A stretch of 64,000 bases of DNA from Psococerastis gibbosa (GCA_963971405.1 OZ020485.1:6138001-6202000); one strand, 5' to 3'; positions 11,879-24,680 are shown, counted from the first letter of the stretch. Numbers and translations: made by a program. Notes: generated from the sequence alone by a model not told the origin.

Positions 11879-12464
11879 GTAGAAACCTAATAATATTAGG
11901 AAGACTTAGACTCGTAGAGAAGAACATCTCCCATAACAATGGGAGATGTTATGGAAGAAGTAACGAAGTAGAGTATCACATTTACACTACTTACTACTCA
12001 TATTAAAGATACCATGGTACATTCAATTTTCTCCTGTTCCACAAAATTAACTTCATGTCTGCTGACTCTTTTTCCTCTTTGTATGCCTCTTCTAGCGAAA
12101 ATTGGTGATAATCATGGCAATTTGAACCGTGTATTGCAACTATTCTGACCTAACTGGTCTTAGCCCTGACGCCTATTAATTGGGATAGAATAGTAGCATC
12201 TTGTACTTCAGTTATTTCTCCATGGCATTCACCGTGCATAGAGCATGAGGATTATAGACTGCTAAATGCTGAGAGTGGTGCAATAGGAAGGGAAGGTCAC
12301 CAATCACCATCGAATACTATCTCTCTGGCATTTGCCAGTGGTGCAATGGAGACATTTCACGATTCCACCCAGCATGGTCGATCACTTCCCATTCGCGGAA
12401 TAATCCTTGTTTAGGAAACTCGTTTTTTTTAAGACGGCATTTCCTTTAGTAAAATCCATAGAAT

Positions 12465-12765
12465 ATTTATTGCAAAGAAATAGAGTATCATAGCACGATA
12501 TGTGGGGGTTGCTGCAACTATGAGTCGAAAACATTGGCGTTGCAGTGTAGGGCTCCTAACACCTCCCCCTCCCCATGTAAAATCCCTGGAACATTAGCAA
12601 CATGGCATTTCATTCTACATGGCCACATGTTGTATATGTATTGCAAAGAAATGAAATAGAGTATCATAGCAAGATATCTGGGGTTGCTGCAGCCATGAGT
12701 CACAAACTAAACATTGGCGGCGCCAGTATGGGGCTCCTATCACCCCCCCCCCCCCTCCACCGAGT
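12465..12765. repeat. Two-copy direct repeat, period about 170 bp
   Basis: The blocks attgcaaagaaatagagtat, catagcacgatatgtggggg and tgctgcaactatgagtc recur with changes about 170 bp later (tagagtatcatagcaagata, ggggttgctgcagccatgag). Both copies end in C-rich runs. No coding signal. Confidence 0.6.
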
Positions 12766-13870
12766 TTTAATTATTTATTTAAAGCAGTAGGGTCGATTGA
12801 ATAGTTTTGTTGGTTTTTGACATTTTGTGTCCCGTAATTTTTTTAAAGTATAAATTAAATAAGCTAAAATACATAGCCTATTGTTGTGGCATAGGGTAAA
12901 ACGTTGCAGAAGACAAACTTGCCAGTAAAACAAAAGGTTTTTGCGGCGGTGATGGGTTCAACCACGGCTACCGTATCTTCTTCCCCGAATAGTTGAAAAA
13001 TTTTACGGGTATGTTGGTTTCTCACAAAATCTCACAAAGTCAAGAAATGAAAAAAAAATATGTATATATACATATATACAGTCTTCATACCTTACCGGAA
13101 AAAGGAAATAAAAAAAAGGGAATTGAACCCACGAGCTTTGCCTTTCCTCCAGCTTTACGTTACTAAAAATTTATAGCCTGTAGCTTTAGCTGTTTGAAGA
13201 ACTTTAGAGAATTATAGTATTAAATCTGGGTATGTTACAAGCATCAATTATGTTGTATTAGAAAAGGTAAATGTTGACGCTAAAATACTTGCTCACCCAG
13301 AGGCCATAGCATTAACATGGGTGTGACTTTTTATTCTTTTACTCTGTAATTTCTCTTAACGCACCTATACTTCGCTCATCAATGCTCTATGTGCCGTAGC
13401 AATGCAATGTAAAAAAGCAAAAATAGTACGGCTAACAAACCTATTTTCTTTTTCAATCACCGCGGTTCTTTCCGTCCCACTAATAATACCTATGTACCTA
13501 GGAAGCCGAGTGGCTTACAATGGTCTACCTAATGTAGGTTTTCCATTAGAACGGCCTTGGGTGCACTGCGATTGTCGCAGTAAATTCACACAATTGAAAC
13601 AGCGGCTCCCATGACATTGAGCAAGTCCTAACTGCTCTTAAGCACCAACAGAGCAAACGCCAGCTACTGCAGCATAGGAGCCTCGCTGAAGAGAAAATAC
13701 ATTTAACTCATTGACGACAAAAAATGACCAATCAATCAACTGACACATTGTAAAGGTCCATAAAATCGATATTGTTACGATCAGGCAGGTGAAAATGGCA
13801 AAAGAAGGTAGAGGAGCACCAGTAAGAAGTGATGTTGCTGATGGTCAAAGGCTTGGTGTATATGGTGTGT

Positions 13871-14275
13871 AAGAGAGAGAGATAGAGAGAGAACGAGAGA
13901 GAGAGGGAGAGGGGGGAGAGAGAGGGGGGAGAGAGAACGAGAGAGAGAGGGAGAGGGGGGAGAGAGAGGGGGGGGGAGAACAAGAGGGGAGAGAGAACGA
14001 GGGAGAGAGAACGAGGGAGAGAGAGGAGAGAGAGAACGAGGGAGGGAGAGAGGGGAGAGAGAACGAGGGAGAGAGAGGGGAGAGAGAGGGAAGAGAGAAC
14101 GAGGGAGAGAGAGGGAAGAGAGAACGAAGGGGAGAGAGAGGGAAGAGAGAACGAGGGGGAGAGAGGGAAGAGAGAACGAGAGAGGGGGGAGAGAAAAAAC
14201 GAGCGAGAGAGACAGAACGAGAGAGGGGGAGAGAGAGAGAAAACGAGCGAGAGAGACAGAACGAGACGGAGAGAA
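13871..14275. repeat. Purine-rich GA minisatellite
   Basis: About 400 bp of almost pure G and A on the plus strand with irregular units such as gagagagaacgagggagaga. Long serine/leucine/proline frames on the minus strand are low-complexity artefacts. Such homopurine tracts can form triplex or other non-B structures. Confidence 0.95.
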
Positions 14276-15039
14276 ATGGTGGAAACCCGGCCTCACTTCG
14301 GAAAAGATTAGCACCCCTTCTTGAGCTATCATGCAGCACGTTGATCCATATCTATTGTATTAGTTGCTGCCAGAACGGGATTTACTGAAGGACGGGGAGG
14401 GGAAAAGCTAAAGACATAAAAACCCCTTGTCTTGTTGTAAGAATGAAGTCCTAGAGCGATAAAAATGCCGAAGTGTTAGAATTGTAAAATATTTTGTTTT
14501 CTGCAGATGTGACATCACTGAGTCCAGCTTTTAGGACTTGCTACAAGCCTTTCTTGGATATTTTTAAAAATAAGTTTTGTTTTGAAAACATTTACATGAC
14601 CCATTGTGTTGGATCGCATTTCAGACTTTCTGCAACTTGCGAGAAACCATTTAGTTTATTTCTGTATTTTTACTGAGCTGAACTGAAAACACAATGTGCA
14701 TTAGAATATAGCAGAAAGCACCAAAAAATACTGCAGCAAAAATGAATCAACATATGACACGTATTAAAGTAGCCCTGCCAAATTTAAATGACTTGTGGAA
14801 GAAAAACCCCCATGGTGTAAATATTGTACAAATTCAAAAAAAAAAAACTCTTCCTGCCCTTGCCCATAGCCCCTCCCAATGACGGCTCCGACCATGTGCC
14901 AGAAATTTTAACAGGAGTTTAAAAGGTAGGTAGAATAATATTGAAGATCATTTAATACAATACATTAGGTACATTGCAGCTTAGCAAAAAAAAATATATA
15001 TATATATATATATCCCAGTATTGATTCATCTCATATCAA

Positions 15040-15529
15040 TGGAGTCGTGGCAAAAATCGCCTTAGGTTCGAGTCCCACACTTGAAAGAAAGAAAGAGAGA
15101 AAATTGTCCTTATTTTCCATATGGGCGAATTTTGGGCCTTTCGGCCCACTCTTACAATTAACCCATAATGTTAACTTAAATACTAAAACTTGAAATAAAA
15201 ACTAAAACTAAAAGCGACCATTTCCACACCATTTATACAACACACATACTCATAAAATAATCGTGACACGCCCTCTTAAACTTATTAAATCTTTTTTCAT
15301 TTCTGATTGGATCCGGTAGGGAGTTCCAAAGCCTCACCGCCTGTACCGAAAAGGAAGAAAATAAGGCCTGGGATGTATGGATTGGAAATGATAATTTATT
15401 TTTACTTGCTACATTTTCTGGCTATGCTTCGGAGGGCATGTAAAGCAGGCGGTCCCGTGTCTTCCTAGTTGAGTGTTTAGGCTTTATAGCCCTAACTCCG
15501 CTAGGCAGGCTTAGTAATAGAACAAAAAA
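15040..15529 (+). mobile_element. SINE S1 copy split by an inverted LINE tail
   Basis: The SINE head with box B (ggttcgagtcccacacttg) ends at 15084, and its body resumes at about 15404 (acttgctacattttctgg). The junction sequence acttg is present on both sides, as expected of a target-site duplication. Confidence 0.75.
15085..15403 (-). pseudogene. LINE 3' fragment inserted in SINE
   Basis: On the minus strand it reads IHTSQALFSSFSVQAVRLWN, then SLPDPIRNEK and FNKFKRACHDYFMSM, followed by the gggccgaaaggcccaaaatt 3' UTR and a ttctttctttc tail. This is the C-terminus of a non-LTR reverse transcriptase. The same protein tail and UTR lie at 36900-37290 on the plus strand. Confidence 0.7.
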
Positions 15530-15548
15530 GGTCAATATAATTTTTTAG

Positions 15549-15715
15549 GAGCCAAGTGCGGACCCAGAAATATTTCCCGGGAGGGGGGGGCAGTTCCATA
15601 CTATGGTAACTATTTGTATTACGTGGCAAGTGCATTTTAACTAGTGTTCATTAGTTTTTCTCGAGGGGCGTACACCCCCCCCCCCCTCCTGCGCTGCCTT
15701 GGGTCCGCCACAGCG
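15549..15715. repeat. Small G/C-tract element with short inverted ends
   Basis: The ends gtgcggacccag and ttgggtccgccac are imperfect inverted repeats, each next to a long G or C tract. It resembles the other hAT-like small units, but no target duplication could be seen. Confidence 0.35.
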
Positions 15716-16074
15716 TTTAGCATTGGGCATTAGAGTAGCAACGAAAGAGACTATTTGGATATATTGCTAAGGGGGTTATGGCTGTGTGTAATCAGCACAC
15801 ATTGCTGTTGGTTGGACTACATGGTGATAACAGGAGCAAACATCCAGCTGAATTAAGACTCATCATGAATTATTATGCAACCCGCTAATGATAACAATGC
15901 GTGTCAATAAGACGGCACTGGAGAAAGGAGATTTCCAGTTTAGATAATGACATTTCTCTTTTGTCACATGTCCCAACACATAATTTAATTATCAGACCTA
16001 TGGTCCCTCTTTCAGATGTTCTGATGGTAACCTCTCCAGTATTCATCCAAGACCCCATGTCGACATTACATTTA

Positions 16075-16885
16075 TTGCTTTCCAATTTATACGTAGTATG
16101 AGGAAAGCTTTGTGATGGTCGAAATTTTCGATTCCGAGATTTCAACGGATTTACACGTTTTCAGGTCCCAGGAACGCAAAAAGTGGTTTTTACGAAATGT
16201 CTGTCTGTCTGTTTGTGCATCGATTTCCGGGCAAACTACTCGGTCGATTTTGATGAAATTCGGCATGTAGGTTCAAAAAAATCATATCTCGAGAACATTT
16301 TTTTATTTGGGGCTAACTCAATTTGGGGGGGTTTCATTCTCAAAAAACTCCAAAAAAACGTCAAAAAAAATTATTTCTCAAAAACGGCTCCAACGATTTC
16401 TTTTAAATTCACATATATATTCTAGTCGTTCTTAATGTTGATAAAATGCGGAGGGTCGCTTACCCCTTGATAGTTTGCTTCTGGGGGTAAAAAAATAAAA
16501 ATAACTTAATTTTAATGAAAAATGACTAAAAAATAATATTTCTGCGAAACTTTTCTATCCTTCAGGCATGTTTTAGGTGTTAAGTTGAGTAACGAAACCG
16601 GACAGTTGGCTTTCCCAAAAACCTATTTGCTTTTGCGCAAATTTTTTTTTTGAAAAAATGATAGAAACTTCACGCTGAAATGCATTGCCTGCCCTGCCAT
16701 TATTACTGTGTTGTAATGTGTTTTATATATATTGAGGTTACCTCACCTCCAGTGACGTCAGGTGGACACCCCCCCCCCCCCCCGAGATATCCGAAATTTA
16801 ACCGTAGGAAAATTATTAACCATGAAATTATTCATTTTCTCTCCCTACTAATTGATAAATTGGAAAGCATGTTCGAGTAAACTCG
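16075..16885 (+). repeat. Dispersed repeat R4, copy 1 (about 0.8 kb)
   Basis: It contains gtctgtctgtctgtttgtgc, ttccgggcaaactactcggt, ctcaatttgggggggtttca and a final aaactcggaccggttctt. A close copy is at 58684-59545 and a diverged one at about 18495-19165; part lies inverted at 24290-24400. The short repeat gctttccaatttat occurs near both ends. Class unknown; no long open frame. Confidence 0.7.
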
Positions 16886-17034
16886 GACCGGTTCTTCATT
16901 TTTTTCCAAACAGTTTGGCTGTTAGCATTTCTCCCCGCAAATCGGATCAATAGCAGTACTATACAGCGGGATCTTTGAGAGTAAAGCTTTAGCTACAGAT
17001 GTAGCTGCCAAATTGGGTTAAAAGATGGGTAATT

Positions 17035-17105
17035 GTAAGAGTGGGCCGAAAGGCCCAAAATTTGCCCATACGGAAAATATAGACAATTTTCTTTCTTTCT
17101 TTCAC
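17035..17105 (+). repeat. LINE 3' end with CTTT tail, short copy
   Basis: It reads gagtgggccgaaaggcccaa, then a tacggaaaatatagac block and a ctttctttctttc tail; it matches the 3' UTR at 11355 and 37210. Confidence 0.65.
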
Positions 17106-17404
17106 AAAAGAAACACGAACGGAAAAAAATTTGTCCTGAAATACGAGCAAATTATCCTACATAAATATTTTAATGTTTAATGTTTAACCTAACCATAAGC
17201 CACCAATGAATATAATTAATGTATTTATGGAAATCACAGCGAATTAAAAATAAAATAGTTTGTCAACAGAGATCAATTGCTGTCCATATGCTAGGTGAAC
17301 GCGGAAGTTAGTGCGCCCAACGTGAAAAAACCGTTGAATGTCGTCTGTTTTGGAGCGGATTACTTTTTATACCGTGTTTAAATGGTATAAATAATTCCCC
17401 AAGT

Positions 17405-17695
17405 AAATTATTCTTTACCGGCCGCCATACCATGTTGAATCCAGCGGACCAGAGCAGGTTCAAAGCTGCAGATAACTTGGTCGTGTGCACAGTGCCGGTA
17501 GGGAAACATGGTAGGACTTGTCCTGGTCACCTCCGAACTAATCGTGTGACTTCACTGTGTTTCCCAAGTGGTTCGGAATCCACTATAATCAGCAGGTCCA
17601 CTGTCCTATGGGCTGGCATAGGACAGTCAAGTCGGGGTCGCTCTATGGGCCCAAATGAGGCCTAAGTCGTTATTAAACCCGACGAACACTACTAC
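17405..17695 (+). mobile_element. SINE-like family S3, copy 3
   Basis: It shares ccataccatgttgaatcca, gggaaacatgg and cccaagtggttcggaatcca with the 3040-3390 copy but has a different 3' portion ending in a tactactacta tail, so it may be a subfamily or a recombinant. Confidence 0.6.
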
Positions 17696-18494
17696 TACTA
17701 AATTATTCTTTCCATATTATTATCATTGATGAGCTTTCCATGGACGTGGGCCTACTTGCCCAAGGGCAGATCCAGCGGATTTTTTTTTTTTCTGGGGGGG
17801 GTCTCAAGTTTTTTGTAAGTTTAAATGGCAATTTTCTTGTTGAAAAAGTCAGTTTTATCCACACAAAAAATTCCTATGTATCTTATATGAATTTACTATG
17901 AATTTAATCATTTAGGGGGGGGGGGTCATGACCCCATGTTTCGGAATTCATTTCTATCCATTGGCAAAATTGGTCCGACCGGGGTGAGTTCAAGAAATGG
18001 GTACGGGGCGACCCCCTCACACTGTGCACGCGGCACTAAAGAGAGAAGCATAAGAAGAAGAAGGCAAATTGGTCCACTCCTTGATGTCAACCAACACCCA
18101 CTACTGGGGACAATGGGCAGGCTCAGACATTCTTAACATTGACATTGTAACAGGACCAAATATGGGAACGAGTCACTATTTTCCATATGCGCTGCTGGAG
18201 TGCCTGAACAAGCTAAAACTCCAAGTGCGATTAGCGATGAAGAAGAAGAATATTTTAGTGACATGCGGGTAAAAGTAGATGAAGATTTTATAAGAAGTCG
18301 GACGGGGAGGAGAATGCAATGACCTATGGCGACTTCTAAAAATATCGCAGAGCGCCAATGACATTTCCGCGGTGCCCACTTTATGTCTGCCCCCAGTCGA
18401 GGCAAAACTCACGTCTTTTGCCCATTCCGTTCCAAAGTCTTCAACTAATTTGAAGAAAACTTTACAATTTGTAGGGACCGGTGCAAGATGGGGT

Positions 18495-19165
18495 TAAACC
18501 AAACTACTCAATAGAATTTGATGAAATTCGGCATTGTAGATTCGCAAAACTATTTTCCATCTCCATTTCTTGGATAACTTCATATTGGGGGGTTTAACAC
18601 CCCACACACCACCAAAAACGACTAATTGTGTTTATTTTAATTCACATGTACCGTATACTGTAGTCCTTATGAATGCCAACAAAACCCCCTAGATAGCATC
18701 CCCCTTGATAATTTGGTTCAGGGTATAAAAAAATTAAAAAAAAAAGCCCAATTTTCACGAAAAGAGACTAAGAAAATAATTTTTATGTGGAACCTTTCTT
18801 TCGATGCTTCCTAACTTTAGGTATGTTTTAGGTGCTAAATAGAGAAACAGAACCGAATTGGTTGCTTTTCCAATTAATGTTTTGCTTTTGAAGAAAAATT
18901 TATTTTTGCTCCAATACATCCATTATGGATAATTCACGCCCCTACACATTGGATACCCTGCCATTATTATCACCGTCTAGTGCGTACTAGTACATTGGTC
19001 TGCCCGACTATAGAATCGTCCCATCGATCAATTCAGTGCCTTTAGGACAAGGAAAATTGAGACAACCAAAATGTAACACTAGGACAATTATTTTCCCAGG
19101 AACTACTCATATCTATACTAATTGATAATAGGAAAGCATGTACGGGTTCACTCGCACTGGCTCCT
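18495..19165 (+). repeat. Dispersed repeat R4, diverged copy
   Basis: Blocks such as gatgaaattcggcattgtag, ttggggggtttaac and attgataataggaaagcatg keep the order seen at 16075-16885, with many substitutions, so it is an older insertion. Confidence 0.6.
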
Positions 19166-19223
19166 TTAAACACTTTCTTACTTTTGACTTATATAGCTTA
19201 TATAGCAATATCCGACTCACTGA

Positions 19224-19420
19224 TGTCAGGACATGTAGAGTAGTGGTACAGACTCCGACTTTCACCCGAAAGGTTGTTGGGTCGAGTCCCACACATGCTA
19301 AATTTTCTGGCCATGCTTCGGAGGACATGTAAAGCAGGCGGTCACGGGCTTTCCTATTTCAGTGTAAAAGACAGCTTTATAGCCCTAACCCCGCTAGGTT
19401 GGTTTAGTAATAGAACATAC
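19224..19420 (+). mobile_element. tRNA-derived SINE S1, full-length copy
   Basis: It has the box A-like gtagagtagtggtacag, a box B with one change (gggtcgagtcc), the shared body, and the tttagtaatagaaca end. Close similarity to the 5624-5820 copy defines both termini of the family at about 195 bp. Confidence 0.8.
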
Positions 19421-20159
19421 AGTCACTATTTATTTATGATGAGGCATCACATATTTATTATACGATGGGAAAAAATTCAATTAGAAAAGTTCAAAACCGA
19501 AAGGTAGTAGCAAACTAGGCACAAGGCATAGTATACGAGGTACAGAATACTATAGCACATCGTGAACAACCCATGGAAGGATGTTGTGAAGGTGTGTACC
19601 CCGGGCGGTACTTTCTCCGCAGTGAGCTCGTGCCGGTGCTGGTACCTCCATAAAGCCAAATGAAGTAATGTGCTGTGCTGAGTACAATGCTCGTCAACAC
19701 CTACAGCCCCTCCCTCGTTTTATTGATCAATCAGTTAAGTGTTAGACAATGGGCCCATTCTCCAGCATGTTATCTAAGGTAGATACTGGAGCACTGGAGC
19801 GGTGAAAATGCACCAACAGGAAATACTCTCAATTATTTTTTAAGTGCCTACAGCCCAAATGAATGTTATTTTGTTTGGTACTGTAGTTTTCATAGTTTGT
19901 CTATAGTAACTGCACATTGCCCCTTGAAGCCAAGTGGCTAGTCCACACACTTCATTGCGCTGGCTTGCACATTTGCCCTGCTTTTATTAATTTAATTTAA
20001 ATGTAATTATCACATACAGCGAGGGAATAAAAGAGAGAATCTGCGCTGGGACGTTCCCAGTGGGAACAGCTGTTATTTCAGCACGCTCCATCTGCTCAAA
20101 TCAAGAACCCTATCGAGAAGATTTAAGGAAATAATATATCGAGAGATAATTCGACCAGT

Positions 20160-20580
20160 CGTGGGTTCTGACTCAGAGGAGCGAGAAGCTGCTTAAAAGA
20201 TGGGAGGTTAAGGTATTCCAAAAGGTGTATGCACCAATGCAAAATCAGGGAGGGAGGGACAGAAAGAGTGGCGTATTCATAGAAATGATTAGCTCTACGC
20301 GATAACAGTCACCAAGAACCTACGATAGTAGCCGAAATCAAGAGAGCTCGCATCAGGTGGCTAGGGCACGTGGAACGACTGCCAGACTATAGGGCAACAA
20401 GAGCAGCTTTACACAAGGTGCCCCAAGGGAGAAGACGAGTGGGACGACCACGGATTCGATGGCTGGACGACGTCGAGGAGGATCTGACGAACCTTGGCGT
20501 CGATGACCGGCGAAGGAGAGCGCAGGACCGCGCAGGGTGGCGCGATGTGACAGAGCAGGCCACAGCCCTTCACGAGCAGT
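20160..20580 (+). pseudogene. LINE reverse-transcriptase tail, best-preserved copy
   Basis: The frame after about 20330 reads IKRARIRWLGHVERLPDYRA, RRRVGRPRIRWLDDVEEDL and DRAGWRDVTEQATALHEQ before a stop. This is the conserved C-terminus of insect RTE-like elements. Upstream remnants are frameshifted. It has few stop codons compared with other tails here, hence relatively recent. Confidence 0.75.
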
Positions 20581-20679
20581 AGCGCCAAGGAGTAAGCAAA
20601 TTAAGTATCACATACATTATGCAATAATGCAATATAAAATATATAGACTACAGGTTTACCATTTTTTAGTCAGTTCATC

Positions 20680-20866
20680 CATGGCCGTAGCCAAGGGGGA
20701 GTTCATGGGGGTCCAACCCCTCCCCCCCCCCCCCCCCGAAATGAAATGGTTTCATACTAGATAGAATTGGATTTTTAGAGGAAAAATAAAAACCACTATG
20801 TAATACCCAATGAAATTTCTGAACCCCCCCCCCCCCCCGAAAGAAAAGTCCTGGCTACGGCCTTGA
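20680..20866. mobile_element. Short hAT-like MITE with two C tracts
   Basis: The ends catggccgtagcca and tggctacggccttg are inverted repeats matching the 10642-10802 element, and agttcatc occurs just outside the left end and three bases outside the right end. The interior is an inverted relative of the 10.6-kb copy (aaaaaccactatgtaatacc). Confidence 0.65.
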
Positions 20867-21173
20867 GGAGTTCATCGGTTTTAGGCAAGGAGATAGCATT
20901 GCTAATAAATCATTGGAAAAAAATACACAGGAAGTAAGGAATGCTTAAGATATTGTACAAAAGTAACAGTGACAGTGGGGAAGGCCGATAACACAGTAAG
21001 AGGTAGAACATACAAAGCAATAATAAAACAGATGTGGGCTCTGTTAACAGGCGGCCATCATGGGGGCTAGAGCCATACTTATATATTAAGGCAATTACCA
21101 TAAGCCGGCTAACATAATTCTATTATTACAAGCTGACTGTACAATAGCACTTCTATACTACCATTGACTAACT

Positions 21174-21564
21174 CTAAGTTAAACCGCACGTCACCGCACA
21201 AAAATCACGGTAAGTTGACTGATGCATACTGTGCATGTGCCGTCATCTTTTTATTCGTCTTCTTCTGGCTTTACAGCCTTTGATGGACTTGGGCCTACTC
21301 AACAACACTCCCCCAATCATCTCGGTTTTGTACGACGCTCCACCACCTACGGACTCCCAACTCGCGGAGGTCGGACGCAGCTGATCACGATAAAGAAACC
21401 CACGATACGACCAAATTGCTCATACCACAATATGACAACAGTCATCTTACAAATTATACATACGACAGCTCTATCGCATACATCATTTGTTCGCGTAACA
21501 CGTGCACATTATGCCTCAGTCAACTTACCGCAATTTTTCTGCTGTGTCGTATGGTTCAACTTAG
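21174..21564. mobile_element. Foldback MITE, about 390 bp
   Basis: The arms begin CTAAGTTAAACCGCACG (left) and CTAAGTTGAACCATACG (right, reverse complement) and both continue into cggtaagttgactga. No transposase and no convincing target duplication. Confidence 0.6.
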
Positions 21565-22506
21565 GGTAGTTCACCAATATAAAAACCACTAACAGTTCAA
21601 CGTTATTGTGTAAACTTTTTTTTACAAAATATAGAAGACTCGTTTATCTTATCTTACAGAGAACCAACAGAACTCATTTTCTCGCCGACTCTCTTTGCTA
21701 TCTTGCAAACGAATATCCTACACTTATGAAAATTTTCGTAGTTTGAAGAAACCCAATTTTAACAGGTCAATGTCAAATGACAATGCGAAGTGTCAGCCAT
21801 TATATTTGTATATTGAATTTCACACAGACACATTAATAAAGTACCGGTACACCTTTGAATGCTTTGAATTTTAGCTATTCCTTGATAGTTTGGTATTCAC
21901 CTCTCCAACACAAAAATCTAAATATATAATAATAAATATTCTGTTGCAATAGTCGGAATCCCAAAGTTTAGATAGACCAAAGGATGGTTAGCATATTATT
22001 CTTCTCGTCAATCGTCCATTTTTTAGGAACCAACAACGGAAAACTTCTCTTTCAAATCGAATGCACTAACCACGAGACATCATTTTCGCGTCCATATTTG
22101 ACCAACGTAACGACAGCAGATCCTGCCGAGTCTGCAGAGACAACGGGGTGGAATTATGCAAAAAATTCACAAATAATAAGGAAAAACGGAGGTTGAAGAA
22201 GAGCAAGAAAGGAAAGTGAAAAGAAGAAGAAAGGAATGTGATAGGCCTTACACAAAAGGCTTGTAGGTATACAACAGCTTACAAGAAGCAGACGGGGCTT
22301 TCACTGCGCCAAAACAGGCTCCGGCCTCCGGTCAAGGACGGTCACAGGAGAGGCAACCAGCTCTGCACTTGCTAGCTAAAATGCTAGCTTCATCGGATGT
22401 ATCGGTAAAAGTGAAAGTTGACTTCTAACCAGGGCTTGTTTATAAACAGCCATAACCTAACATTCTACGTAAGGCTAGTAGAGGGTGGCCCAGTTCTCTG
22501 ATTTTT

Positions 22507-22801
22507 CGGTCTGGGGGTTGTCCATTAATCAAGTGGTGTTTTTTAAAACATTTTTTAACCCCTCCCTCCCCCTTGGTGATACGTGGTGAGATTTAAGACT
22601 ACACCCCTCGCCCCCCTGGCAACGGCGAGTCAAGGTCACACTACACACCGCTTTTCGGTTTAGAAATGACGCGTTTGACGAAAAAATAAATACACGTGAT
22701 ATCTTACTACACCCCCTTCCCATTGTGATATTTCGTGATTTTTACCGAACCCCCCCCCCCTTCTCGAACCTCACGTGATTAATGGACAGCCGCCTGACCC
22801 G
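22507..22801. mobile_element. MITE with TGTCCATTAATCA arms
   Basis: The left end cggtctgggggttgtccatt and the right end aatggacagccgcctgacccg are inverted repeats, with tccattaatca and tgattaatgga conserved. attttt flanks both sides and may be a duplication, but it is low-complexity. The interior has C tracts. Confidence 0.55.
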
Positions 22802-22919
22802 ATTTTTAGTATTTTTAGTTTATTTTCGTTCAGGTCGTCAGTTCGAACCGGGCTATTTTCTCTTCGTTAATATTTATTTATTTATGTAGCAACCCAGGTT
22901 TTGCCTTGTAGTCAATTTG

Positions 22920-23015
22920 CATTACGGCAAAATATCTGCTGACGGTTAAGAAACGGAAACTAACATACTCCATGCGATTAGGAACGAAAAGTATCGCATT
23001 CGCATATCGCATATC
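22920..23015 (+). pseudogene. Short LINE tail remnant
   Basis: The DNA gctgacggttaagaaacgga and aacgaaaagtatcgcattc matches the 7050-7125 tail. It is a frameshifted scrap. Confidence 0.5.
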
Positions 23016-24477
23016 GCAATCGGAAGTGCCTTAAAAGTGCACAAAGAAATGCTCCTCATCATGAAAAAGTAAGATATATCATATGTGCCACGACACCGAT
23101 TGGCTACAATTACTGAACTTGTTTTGTAAAAAATAACGGACAGTAAAGGTGTCGGGGGGAAGAAGTTCAACAACTATGGCCAATTGGCGTTAGTGAAGGC
23201 CACACATCAAATCGAAATGTAGAGGAGTATTTTTTCTACTGGATTTTTGATAGCTCTTTAATTGATACTTTCTGTGAATTTTAATTTTATTAAAAAACCG
23301 GATATTAGCCAGGGGTGTGTTATTTGCTATAAAGGCTACAACTGCCAGTGTGGTATGGCTGACACCTGCTGACCGATAGAAGCGATTTATCAGTAAGTAC
23401 CATAGGTAACACTCTACCGATCAAAAGAAATGGGAGAAGACCGAAACCAGATATAGTGGGTATTTCGTCAGCACTACTTGCCAATGCTCATACAGAGAAA
23501 AGTAAATTTAAATGGTTAAGTTTGTATTTCTCATATTTTTTAATTTCAATTGTAATAAATGTGTACAGTAGGCAGGCAATGCGGTGCCAGGACATAGGGT
23601 ACTTCTATTTTCTCTTATGCCACTCAATTATTTTTAATATGTTATTGCCGGTAAGAAACCAGCCTGAAGAAACCTCGACCTCCAATCGTGGGGATGGTTG
23701 TTTCGGCTCTAATCAAAATAACAAAATGAAAAGTGGTTGACAAGAGATTTCAGGTTTATTACATTAAGCCATACATCTCCGCTCAATTAAGCTATGTGAA
23801 AGGGAATCCACATTCTCATCTATTGTTTACTTTCTCTCCATACAAATAAAATAACTATTGTGACAAGCATATCACAAACAGTGGTCTTTATAATTGAAAC
23901 TTAAACTCAATGCACTAATCTGCCAAATTAGAAATGGAAAATTATTGGTTATTCAGTGTAGGAATGTTCTGAGGGGGGTAACTTTTGTGTTCATTCTAAT
24001 GGTGAATAATTAGGATAATTATAAAATGAAGGTATGCGTATATGTTATGACAAAGTTAAATAATACTCGCGTTTGCTTCTACAAAGTTACCCAGGGGCCT
24101 AGCCCATCATTTTTAAGAAATAAAATTTTCCATTATCATTCCTGTGCACAAATGGGAAAAACGCCTGTTATGGCACGGGCATGTCCAAAGGCAATGCGAG
24201 ACTCATCTATTCAGGCTGATTTTTTTGTAACACCCCCGTCCCCCTCAAATTAAGTTATCCAAAAAATTAAAAAAATGCCCATGGTCGATTTTTGTGAACC
24301 TACATGCCAAATGTAATAAAATTCTATCGAGCAGTTTGGCCCCAAATAGAGAGTTACAGAAAGGCAGACAGACATTTCTAAGTTAGAAATTCTAACCCCC
24401 CCCCCCCCCCCAATGAGCCGTTCGGTGTGTGTGTATAAGATTCCCTTAATTTACAGTAAAATATAGTTATCATAATA

Positions 24478-24680
24478 GAAGGCACAATCGAAGGCACCAA
24501 TGCAAGAGGGCGACCAAGGAAGGCGTACGCAGAAGACCTCAAGAAAGATATGAGATGCGGAACCTACTTGGAACTCAAGAGAACGGCCCAAGACAGGGAG
24601 GAGTGGAGAAGGAGGTGGAAAGATTTGCTGCAAACCAATCGCTGGATTGCAACTACAGAAGAAGATTGTTATCAATAAGT
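24478..24680 (+). pseudogene. LINE C-terminal fragment
   Basis: The frame reads IIEGTNARGRPRKAYAEDL, LKRTAQDREEWRRRWKDL and TNRWIATTEEDCYQ. It is the family tail with the conserved arginine-rich and W-containing helices; no upstream domain is present. Confidence 0.65.

Noticed and set aside
13732-14339. Three long overlapping minus-strand frames rich in Ser, Leu and Pro
   Set aside because: They are read-throughs of the GA minisatellite; the low-complexity DNA gives open frames in several phases.
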